Assembly: GCA_903840265.1 (NCBI GenBank) | Contig: CAIMFH010000190.1 | Span: 62,001 to 126,000, forward strand | DNA from: an uncultured Schlesneria sp. | Lineage (GTDB): Bacteria > Planctomycetota > Planctomycetia > Planctomycetales > Planctomycetaceae | Direction of reading: 5' to 3' | Length of the DNA stretch: 64,000 bases | Shown here: piece by piece, positions 8,330 to 15,841 of the stretch | Position numbering within the stretch: the stretch's first letter is position 1 | Layout: each line of letters opens with the position of its first letter | Translations under genes and position numbers: made by a program | Notes under the pieces: generated by a model | What the model was told of the DNA's origin: nothing | The model's input: the letters and a program-made list of their open reading frames with translations, nothing else | The model's database searches: none

Positions 8330-9481
8330 ATGACTCGTCGTATTGTCTTGGCTATGAGCGGTGGCGTTGATAGTTCCGCTGCCGCGGTGCTGTTGAAGCG
8401 CCAGGGGTTCGAAGTGATCGGCCTGTTCATGCGGTCCGGTGCAACCGAGGAGCCACAAGTCTGTCGGCTGCCATCCGGCGCTGACGGGGTGCCTGCCGCC
8501 ATTCAACTGCCGATCCTGGGAACCAAGCCCAACAAGCAAGGGTGCTGCTCAGCCTCGGATGCGGCCGACGCGCGGCGCGTGGCCGATGTTCTCGACATTC
8601 CGTTTCACGCACTCAATTTTGCCGACGCCTTCGGGCGGATCAAAGATTACTTCGCCGACGAATATCTCGCCGGACGGACACCGAATCCGTGCGTGATGTG
8701 CAACAACTGGTTGAAATTCGGCAAGCTGTGGGACTTCGCCGTCAGTGTGGGGGCCGATGGAATTGCGACCGGCCACTATGCACAGATTAACGAGATTGAG
8801 GGTCAGCCCGCACTGGTGCGAGGGTTTGATCGGACCAAAGATCAGTCCTACGTGTTGGCCGGGATCAATCGCGACATCCTCGGCCGGATCCTGTTTCCGG
8901 TGGGTACGTACACGAAGCCGGCGATTCGCGAATTGGCCGCCGAAGCAGGATTGCGAGTGGCCACCAAACCCGACAGCCAGGAAATCTGCTTCATCCCCGA
9001 CAACAACTATGTCGGATTCCTCGAACGCCATCGCGGCAAACCGGACACGGGCGGAGATTTCGTCGATACGGCAGGAAAAGTGTTGGGCAAGCATTCAGGC
9101 TATGAACAATTCACGATCGGTCAGCGTCGTGGCTTGGGGATTACTTTTGGTGAGCCGCGGTTCGTGATCCGAATCGAACCCGATACGCGACGTGTCGTGT
9201 TGGGGGTTTATCAGGACTTGGCTCGTAAGGAATTGACTGCGGATGGCCTGAGTTGGCTTGTGGATGATCTGCCATCCAGCTTCCGCTGCCACGCGCAGAT
9301 CCGTTATCAGCACACAGCAGCACCAGCAACAGTCGAACTGATCGAACGGGACCATGTTCGGGTGTTGTTCGACGAGCCTCAATTCGGCGTCGCCCCGGGA
9401 CAGGCATTGGTCCTTTATGATGGCGATCGCGTGCTGGCTGGCGGCTGGATCCAACAGGAAGAACTCGCTCCGACTCCTTGA
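8330..9481 (+). CDS. mnmA: tRNA-specific 2-thiouridylase MnmA
   Basis: A 383-residue cytoplasmic enzyme that makes 2-thiouridine at U34 of tRNAs for Lys, Glu and Gln, using ATP and sulfur relayed as persulfide. The N-terminal PP-loop is SGGVDSS (residues 10-16). The two catalytic cysteines fall at C124 (PCVMCNNWLKFG) and C220 (DSQEICFIPD), and GHYAQI marks the tRNA and ATP region. The ATG at 8330 gives the family's usual short N-terminus. A GTG at 8315 would add five residues. Between the first strand and the CCSASDAADA segment there is an extra Gly/Pro-rich stretch (about residues 37-70) compared with E. coli MnmA. It appears to be a single-gene unit. Confidence 0.95.
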   Translation: MTRRIVLAMSGGVDSSAAAVLLKRQGFEVIGLFMRSGATEEPQVCRLPSGADGVPAAIQLPILGTKPNKQGCCSASDAADARRVADVLDIPFHALNFADAFGRIKDYFADEYLAGRTPNPCVMCNNWLKFGKLWDFAVSVGADGIATGHYAQINEIEGQPALVRGFDRTKDQSYVLAGINRDILGRILFPVGTYTKPAIRELAAEAGLRVATKPDSQEICFIPDNNYVGFLERHRGKPDTGGDFVDTAGKVLGKHSGYEQFTIGQRRGLGITFGEPRFVIRIEPDTRRVVLGVYQDLARKELTADGLSWLVDDLPSSFRCHAQIRYQHTAAPATVELIERDHVRVLFDEPQFGVAPGQALVLYDGDRVLAGGWIQQEELAPTP

Positions 9482-9539
9482 CCCGCCGCGATTCGATTGA
9501 GATCAAGTCGCCAACATGGCAATCTTGGCGCGCTCGTGA

Positions 9540-11048
9540 TTGTCGTCGAATAGCGAACCGCGGTTATCTCGGAGTTGCCGTCCGTTGCCAGAAACTGCTC
9601 GTCTGACTCGTAAACCTGAATTGAAACAATCGACAAGCGGTTTGCGCTGGCAAGTCGCGGCGATCTCTTTCGCACTAATTACGATTGCCGGGGCGGTACG
9701 CCTCGCGGCAAGTTGGGATAACTTTTGGCTGGACGAGATCTGGTCCTGGCAATTCGCGGTTTCGGCGAAGTCTTACTGGCAGATCGCCACGCAGATCCCG
9801 CATGACAACAATCAGATCTTGAACACTTGGGCCATCTACTCTTTTCCCGCGAACGCCCACTGGACGCTATATCGCATTCCCGCGGTCTTGGCGGGCTTGG
9901 GCGCTGTCATCCTGGCGGGGCTGAGTGGCTGGATACGAAGTCCGTGCGAAGGCTTGACGGCACTCTTGTTGACCGGGACATCGTTCGTCTTCATCCAGTA
10001 TTCGTCTGAAGCGCGTGGCTATGCCTATTTGCTCTTCTTCGTCTTTCTGTCGGTCTGGTTGATGCAACGAATCGATCAAGCACCGAACAGCCGTGACGAG
10101 TTGCTGTTTGGTCTGAGTGCCAGTCTGGGATTTCTGGCCCACTTCCTATTTGTCGCAGCCTATGCCGGCCTGGTGGTCTGGTCGCTGATCAGTGTGATGC
10201 GGCACCATCGTCGTTGGGCCGCGCGAATCGGTTGTTGGAGTCGGATGCATGGCGTGCCGTTCTTCACCCTGGCAGGACTGGCCATCTGTTACGGCGGAAA
10301 GCCAATTGCAGGCGGCGGCGACCGTCAGAACGTGTTCGAAATCATCACCCAAGTTGGGTCGTTAATCATCGGGGGACCGAATGCAGGCCTCTTCGCTGCC
10401 ACCTGCTCCTGCGCCGCAATCGCGGCCAGCATCGTCGGTTTGGTGCTACTAAACCGGCGCGCTGACGGAGTCGTCTATTTTGTCATCGGCTCGACCGTCA
10501 CGCTGGCGCTGATGATCGTGATTGCGGCTACAGACCTGGTCTATCCGCGTCACTTTCTGGTTCCCATGGCCTGCGTGCTGATTGTGCTAAGCCATCTGCT
10601 GGCGACCGCATGGACCGCTGGCCGCTGGGGCAAGGTCTTTTATTTCGTTGCCGTCGGTTTGATGCTTACGGGAAACAGCATTCACACGTGGTCACTATTG
10701 AAATACGGTCGCGGAGCCTATGAAGAAGCGATCACGTTTTTGAACGCGGAATCACGTGACACCATCACCCTGGGAAGCGATCATGACTTTCGAAATCCGA
10801 TGGTGCTGGGCTACTACTACAGACGATTGCCAAACCCCAAACCGCTGGCTTACTTCCCCAGCAACCAGTGGCCGCCGGAAGGTCCGGAATGGCTAATCCT
10901 CCACTCGTTCCAACAACCTGCCACGCCACGACCGACGGTTCAGACATCCGCCGGACATCGTTATCAATTGATCAAAGTCTTTCCGTACTACGGTCTGTCG
11001 GGTTGGAACTGGATTCTTTACAAGCGCTCCACGCCTGAGAAAAGCTAG
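9540..11048 (+). CDS. GT-C fold membrane glycosyltransferase (ArnT/PMT-like, GT39/GT83 type)
   Basis: A 502-residue polytopic protein with about ten hydrophobic helices. The first periplasmic loop has the acidic pair typical of GT-C enzymes (FWLDEIWSWQFA), and a soluble C-terminal tail of about 110 residues follows the last helix. Such enzymes transfer sugars from polyprenyl-phosphate donors to lipids or proteins outside the inner membrane. The acceptor is unknown. An in-frame TGA immediately precedes the frame, so the start is TTG at 9540 or TTG at 9585. The latter has CGGAG ten bases upstream and may be the real one. It converges on the myo-inositol oxygenase gene with a 3-bp gap. Confidence 0.75.
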   Translation: MSSNSEPRLSRSCRPLPETARLTRKPELKQSTSGLRWQVAAISFALITIAGAVRLAASWDNFWLDEIWSWQFAVSAKSYWQIATQIPHDNNQILNTWAIYSFPANAHWTLYRIPAVLAGLGAVILAGLSGWIRSPCEGLTALLLTGTSFVFIQYSSEARGYAYLLFFVFLSVWLMQRIDQAPNSRDELLFGLSASLGFLAHFLFVAAYAGLVVWSLISVMRHHRRWAARIGCWSRMHGVPFFTLAGLAICYGGKPIAGGGDRQNVFEIITQVGSLIIGGPNAGLFAATCSCAAIAASIVGLVLLNRRADGVVYFVIGSTVTLALMIVIAATDLVYPRHFLVPMACVLIVLSHLLATAWTAGRWGKVFYFVAVGLMLTGNSIHTWSLLKYGRGAYEEAITFLNAESRDTITLGSDHDFRNPMVLGYYYRRLPNPKPLAYFPSNQWPPEGPEWLILHSFQQPATPRPTVQTSAGHRYQLIKVFPYYGLSGWNWILYKRSTPEKS

Positions 11049-11051
11049 CTG

Positions 11052-11966
11052 CTACCAGTTCAGCTTTGCGGGAAAGTATTCAGCGATCAGGTCTTCGTAG
11101 TAGGGACGAAGTTCTTCGACGTTCGGTGGCGAATGACTCTTTGTGTAGAGGTCGTACGGATTGAACGCCTTCACCCAGTCCAGCATCTCTCGGTCCCGGT
11201 CATTCGTCAGATACCCATATTCGTCTTCGTGATGCCACGCGTAGAACGAATGGTAACGCAGCATAGACAGCGCCGGGTCAGGCAGGTAATCCTTCACGAC
11301 GTGGTAGATGTATTCGTCGTGGCCCCACGATAGTTGCACCTGATCCAGCCCGCAGCCTGCTTCGTAAACACCCAGACGGGACTGGTACCGCCGGTCATCG
11401 TGGTCGGGATTGTCCGTAAAGAATTGCGGGAAGACGTTCTTGCCTGAATACTGGCAACCCGTCGGAAAGGTGTCTCCGACCACAGCCCATTGCGGTTCAC
11501 CCCACAGGCACAGGATTTTGCCGAGGTCGTGGATGAATCCTGCCAAGATAAACCATCGCGGATGACCGTCAGCGCGAATGTGCTCGGAAGTCTGCAGCAG
11601 ATGCTGAAGCTGCGACAAATCGGTATCAGGATCACTCTCATCAACCAGCGTATTCAAATACTCGGCCGCTTCCCAGATTCCCATCTGACTGCGGTCCAGC
11701 GTCAAATACTGCTGTCGCTTGGCTCGAGCAAACTGATACGTCTGATAGCGATGATTCAAGCGATAGAATTCGCGCACACCGGGTCGGGCGTCCTCTTCGT
11801 AGTTCCGAAACTGATCCTGCTTCTTAGCCGGATCGACCCCCTGAAACGAAGCCAAGTCTGGAGACGTGACTTCCAGATAGCGACCCCTGAGGAAGTCGTC
11901 CCATTCCTCCAAGCTTTGAAGCGGGTTCGGGTTTTCGCGATCGTCTGTTGGATTCATGATCGGCAT
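11052..11966 (-). CDS. myo-inositol oxygenase (MIOX-type diiron enzyme)
   Basis: A 304-residue protein matching the eukaryotic MIOX family, which oxidises myo-inositol with O2 to D-glucuronate. All six diiron ligands are present in order: H122 (LQHLLQTSE), H146 and D147 (FIHDLGK), H216 (SWGHDEY), H239 (RYHSFY) and D272 (YDLYTKS). The segment LWGEPQWAVVGDTFPTGC is the family's most recognisable block. The frame is open further upstream to 12170, but that part has no homology features and overlaps the divergent protease gene, so the ATG at 11966 was chosen (alternatives 11957 and 12014). No inositol transporter or uronate genes are adjacent, and the physiological role is inference. Confidence 0.92.
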   Translation of the reverse strand: MPIMNPTDDRENPNPLQSLEEWDDFLRGRYLEVTSPDLASFQGVDPAKKQDQFRNYEEDARPGVREFYRLNHRYQTYQFARAKRQQYLTLDRSQMGIWEAAEYLNTLVDESDPDTDLSQLQHLLQTSEHIRADGHPRWFILAGFIHDLGKILCLWGEPQWAVVGDTFPTGCQYSGKNVFPQFFTDNPDHDDRRYQSRLGVYEAGCGLDQVQLSWGHDEYIYHVVKDYLPDPALSMLRYHSFYAWHHEDEYGYLTNDRDREMLDWVKAFNPYDLYTKSHSPPNVEELRPYYEDLIAEYFPAKLNW

Positions 11967-12095
11967 CCGTCCAAGAAGCGACTTTTCGACAGCGCAGAAC
12001 GGCTGCCGATGCATCCCATCAAGTTTGATGCCATGATAGTATCGTGTTACGCGAGTTGAGTCATCGAGTCGATGCCGTCTACTGGATTTGGATAC

Positions 12096-12914
12096 ATGAC
12101 CGTCATTCGAATAACAATCCTCCTGGTACTGATGGCGAGTGCCACGATCACTCACGCCGACGATTTCCACACGCTCATGATGCGTGCCACAGTGAAATTA
12201 CAACACGACAAATCGACCGCCACCGGCTTCATTCTTCGTCAACGAAGGCCGGCACCGGGCGAGGAGTCGCGGTGGGTTCTGGTGACGGCCGCTCATGTCC
12301 TGGAACGCAGCAGCGATAACGAGACAACATTGGTGTACCGCGTCCGTGAAGCTGAGGGGGTTTATCGAAAGGAACCAACGGCGTTGGCGATCCGCAAAGA
12401 TGGTCAGCCACTTTGGACGAAGCATCCCACCGAGGACATCGCGGCCATGGTTGTCACTCCCCCTGACAAAGCCGACCTGCCGGAGATTTCGACGGAACAA
12501 CTCGCCAACGATGAACTGGTCCGAAAACATGGCATCCACCCCGGCCAGATCGTCACGTGTTTAGGATATCCACATCGCACGGAAGCAAATCAAGCCGGGT
12601 TTCCAATTTTGCGATCGGGCTCGATTGCCAGCTATCCTCTGATTCCCGCCACTGCAAATACGACGTTTATGCTCAGCGCCAACACATTCGAAGGAGACAG
12701 CGGCGGACCGATCTATATGGTTGGGCCTGCCCGGCATCAATCAGGTGAGCCACTCGAACAAGTTCGACTTATTCTGGGATTGATGCACGGCCAGCATTTT
12801 CTGGATGAGGAAATGGCGATGATCTACGGCAACAGCAAAGTGAGGCATCGGCTGGGGCTGGGAATTGTCGTGCAAGCTGCCTTCATCCGAGAAACGCTGG
12901 AGAAACTGCCGTAG
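12096..12914 (+). CDS. Secreted trypsin-like serine protease
   Basis: A 272-residue protein beginning with a signal peptide (MTVIRITILLVLMASATITHA). The chymotrypsin-fold catalytic triad is visible: His in VTAAHVLE, Asp in HPTEDIAAM and Ser in EGDSGGPI. It is a single protease domain without a PDZ domain, so it is not a standard DegP/HtrA. It is probably periplasmic or extracellular. GGAT lies a few bases before the chosen ATG. An ATG at 12072 would add eight residues. It is transcribed divergently from the myo-inositol oxygenase. The substrate is unknown. Confidence 0.8.
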   Translation: MTVIRITILLVLMASATITHADDFHTLMMRATVKLQHDKSTATGFILRQRRPAPGEESRWVLVTAAHVLERSSDNETTLVYRVREAEGVYRKEPTALAIRKDGQPLWTKHPTEDIAAMVVTPPDKADLPEISTEQLANDELVRKHGIHPGQIVTCLGYPHRTEANQAGFPILRSGSIASYPLIPATANTTFMLSANTFEGDSGGPIYMVGPARHQSGEPLEQVRLILGLMHGQHFLDEEMAMIYGNSKVRHRLGLGIVVQAAFIRETLEKLP

Positions 12915-13039
12915 CAGCCGCTCCTTCTCAGTGGACTGTGGCAGAACAACAGTCGGGAAGTCTGCACTGGATTTAGAATCAAACCGCTGGTTGATTGGAA
13001 TGATCAGCGACAACAACACATATCAACGACGAGACCCTC

Positions 13040-14266
13040 ATGGCGTTGCGCCGATTCTTGCTACCGCCGCTGCTGTTGTTACTTTGCGGACCAGTAATTG
13101 CTGACGAAGCCAATCTTGTCGTCGACACGAAAACAATGCATCACAAAGTGATGTGCGGCTATCAGGGATGGTTTCGGTGTGCGGGTGACTCATCCGGCCA
13201 GGGGTGGCGGCACTGGAGCCGTGATGGTCGAAATCTCAATAGCAAAACGGTCACAGTCGAGATGTGGCCCGATCTGTCGGGATTCGATGACGACGAGAAA
13301 TACCCCGCGACGGGCTTCACCGATGCCGATGGCAACCCTGCCGAGCTATTCAGTTCAGTTCACCCGAAGACGGTCGATCGACATTTCCAATGGATGCAGC
13401 AGTACGGCATTGACGGCGTTTTTCTACAACGATTTCTGGTCGAATTGAACAGCCCGTCGCTGAATCAGGTACTGGCAAATGTCCGACAATCTGCGAATAA
13501 ATCTGGCCGCACTTTTGGAATCTGCTATGACCTCAGCGGAATGTCCAAGGACAAGCTCTTTGAGTCCCTCGTAGCGGACTGGAAGAAGCTGGTCGATGAG
13601 CAACAAGTCACACGCGATCCTCGCTACCTCCATCACAACAACAAGCCGGTCCTCTTCATCTGGGGTTTCTATAGCGATCGGTTCGGACCAGAACTGGCCG
13701 AGCGGATCGTCGAGTTCTTCAAGAACGATCCCAAGTATGGGGTCACTCTAATCGGCGGTTGCGAATGGTGGTGGCGGACGGAGAAGAATCCGGAATGGAG
13801 CAACGTCTTTCGCAAGTTCGACATCATCAGCCCGTGGAACCCTGGCAACTCGACAACGATCAATGGCGAACGGCACGCAGCAACCGGTTCCTGGAAGGAC
13901 GATCTCACTGAAGCGCAACGAGCAGGAATGGAGTATCTGCCGGTAATTTACCCGGGGTTCGGCTGGACAAATCTCGTCGGAGAAAAGGGAGCCAAGAACG
14001 ACCTGCCGCGTCTGAAGGGCGACTTCTATTGGCGACAGTTTTCGTCGGCAGCCGACTTGGGTATCGACATGGCTTATGTGGCGATGTTTGATGAGGTCGA
14101 CGAGGCGACCGCCATCTTCAAGGTGACGAATTCGCCGCCGCGACCGGGGCACTTCGTGACATATGAAGGCCTCCCTTCAGACTGGTATCTGCGTCTGACC
14201 GGCGAAGGGACGAAATTGATTCGCGGTGAACTGCAAAACCAGATTACCATCCCGATTAAGCCTTGA
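13040..14266 (+). CDS. Secreted GH71/GH99-like glycoside hydrolase-type protein
   Basis: A 408-residue protein with a clear signal peptide (LRRFLLPPLLLLLCGPVIA). The body looks like the GH99/GH71-related TIM-barrel family: an early GYQGWF motif, QYGIDGVFLQRF, then ICYDLSG, KPVLFIWGF and ISPWNPGN. In that family the motifs line an endo-acting glycosidase cleft. Catalytic carboxylates cannot be assigned with certainty here. It is likely a periplasmic or secreted polysaccharide-degrading enzyme. Many database relatives are simply called xylosidase/arabinosidase. It stands 125 bp after the protease gene and is followed by a strong hairpin. Confidence 0.75.
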   Translation: MALRRFLLPPLLLLLCGPVIADEANLVVDTKTMHHKVMCGYQGWFRCAGDSSGQGWRHWSRDGRNLNSKTVTVEMWPDLSGFDDDEKYPATGFTDADGNPAELFSSVHPKTVDRHFQWMQQYGIDGVFLQRFLVELNSPSLNQVLANVRQSANKSGRTFGICYDLSGMSKDKLFESLVADWKKLVDEQQVTRDPRYLHHNNKPVLFIWGFYSDRFGPELAERIVEFFKNDPKYGVTLIGGCEWWWRTEKNPEWSNVFRKFDIISPWNPGNSTTINGERHAATGSWKDDLTEAQRAGMEYLPVIYPGFGWTNLVGEKGAKNDLPRLKGDFYWRQFSSAADLGIDMAYVAMFDEVDEATAIFKVTNSPPRPGHFVTYEGLPSDWYLRLTGEGTKLIRGELQNQITIPIKP

Positions 14267-14769
14267 GCATGTTCGGGTGTCGCCGATCTCGGCAGGCATA
14301 AAAACGTATCGCCGTCGCCGGTCTGAGGGGGAAGACCGACGACGGCGATCACTGGTTTGGTACCCAAGGTACCGAGCCGACGAGAACGACTGGATCAGAA
14401 GTCAGAGACATCTTCTCTCAGTTGTTCTGGGCGGTTGAGTAAAAGCACAATTAAATCGCGATGTACTTCTTTGATGCTGTTCGTGCTGGACTCTTCCGTC
14501 GGAAGTCAATGTAGAATCAGTGTTGGAGATCAGACTCGATGACGGGTTCAAACCGGCGGTCAGAAAAGTCACCGAGATGACTTTCGCTGACTCCTGTGTT
14601 ATCGGGTTTGAAGCGTGGACAGTTCATGGCTTTCGACGGATTTCACGAGAGAACAGTTTTACCCGGCAAGCCTGCTACACGCGGCATAGCGGTTGGGTTG
14701 AGTCTACCGTCGAATTGACGAAATGGTCACGGTGTTTGATTGATCGCCATTTGAGGAATTGATTCCAAC
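14267..14769. other. 503-bp intergenic region with a strong hairpin
   Basis: No convincing gene was found. It contains the 17-bp hairpin at 14308-14349 and, further on, the leader of the CPBP protease gene. Confidence 0.45.
14308..14349. terminator. Strong 17-bp hairpin, best read as a terminator
   Basis: Left arm 14308-14324 and right arm 14333-14349 pair over 17 bp with one mismatch (a G-U wobble on the minus strand) around an 8-nt loop. It lies 41 bp after the stop of the plus-strand hydrolase gene. The A-run at 14300-14304 puts a U-tract after the hairpin only on the minus strand. Confidence 0.6.
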
Positions 14770-15393
14770 TTGCAAACGTCGCGCAGCCAATTCCTCTTGA
14801 TGGCGACTCTTTTTCAGGGCGGAATCGCACTTTTCGCTTTTGGCCTGGCATGGGTCCTTCAGATCAATCCTTTTGACGGATGTGAATTGTCCAGCCACGC
14901 CTTCGCTGTCGGGATCGCTGGCACAATTCCCATGCTGATTGTGTTTTCGATGACATACCGCATCACGACAGGGCCGCTCGCTGAAGTCAAAAGATTCTTG
15001 ATTGAAAGCTTGGGACCGTTCTTAGACGATTGCCGCTGGTACGATCTGGCCTGGGTCGCGCTCCTCGCTGGAGTCTCCGAAGAACTGTTGTTCCGAGCGG
15101 TCCTGCAACAATGGCTGAATCAGTGGGGGCAGATCTCCAGCTTATTGATCAGCAATCTTTTATTCGGAGCTGTTCACTCCGTTACTGCGATTTATCCCTT
15201 AATGGCCGGATTGCTCGGCCTCTATTTGGGGGTGCTCTACCAGTTCGCCGGTGGGGGAAACATGCTGATACCGACAATTACACATGGGCTGTACGACTTT
15301 ATTGCGTTCCTCATTGTCCAACGCACTTATCGACTGCAACAGGCAGAGATCGCCGAATCCGATACCATCGAGCGTTCCCCTGACGAACAATAA
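14770..15393 (+). CDS. CPBP family intramembrane metalloprotease
   Basis: A 207-residue membrane protein with several hydrophobic helices and the CPBP (Abi/Rce1-like) motifs in order: E104-E105 in SEELLFR, H136 in LFGAVHS, and H172 and D176 in THGLYDF. These residues form the zinc-dependent active site within the membrane. Members cleave prenylated or membrane-embedded peptides, and the substrate here is unknown. The start is a TTG with GAGGAA about 11 bases upstream. ATG at 14800 is the alternative. Confidence 0.8.
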   Translation: MQTSRSQFLLMATLFQGGIALFAFGLAWVLQINPFDGCELSSHAFAVGIAGTIPMLIVFSMTYRITTGPLAEVKRFLIESLGPFLDDCRWYDLAWVALLAGVSEELLFRAVLQQWLNQWGQISSLLISNLLFGAVHSVTAIYPLMAGLLGLYLGVLYQFAGGGNMLIPTITHGLYDFIAFLIVQRTYRLQQAEIAESDTIERSPDEQ

Positions 15394-15841
15394 AACTGCC
15401 ACAACCAAAAACCAAACACTGAGTTAAGCACATCTCTCCTGCCGCTCGAATTGGCAGTCATCAATCGTGAACTCCACATTTCTTGGCGAGTTGCCGACCT
15501 GAAGAGAACTCAGGGGGAAGCCCTGCAAATTCTCGTCCGACGAGCTAAACTTGTCTTCGAACTCCGTTTTCCGCTATCATCACATTACGAAATCGTCAGC
15601 ACCATGTGTTTCGGTAATCACTTATCAAGCAATAACTTGGAGTTGCTGCTTGAACAGCGTGCTGGCGTTCACATACAAAATGGAATGGCCTGACAGGCAA
15701 TAACGAATAGTCGAGTGCTACACGCCGATTGATGAGGTCGGCAAGTCGACACAGGCAGCAGATTACTGCCAACCGGATTCTATGATACCGGAGTCAATGT
15801 TGGAGCACTCACTTACCGGCATGGATCGCCAGGGACTTGGA
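15394..15841. other. 448-bp intergenic region
   Basis: No supported gene was found. An 80-codon open frame at 15451-15693 lacks a ribosome site, and I recognise no family in it. The region likely carries the promoter of the transporter gene downstream. Confidence 0.4.

Noticed and set aside
14525-14575. GGTTCAAACC-like T-arm suggesting a tRNA
   Set aside because: The surrounding bases do not form acceptor, D or anticodon stems, so no tRNA was called.
15451-15693. 80-codon plus-strand frame before the MMPL gene
   Set aside because: No ribosome site, no recognisable family, non-ATG start. Left as intergenic.
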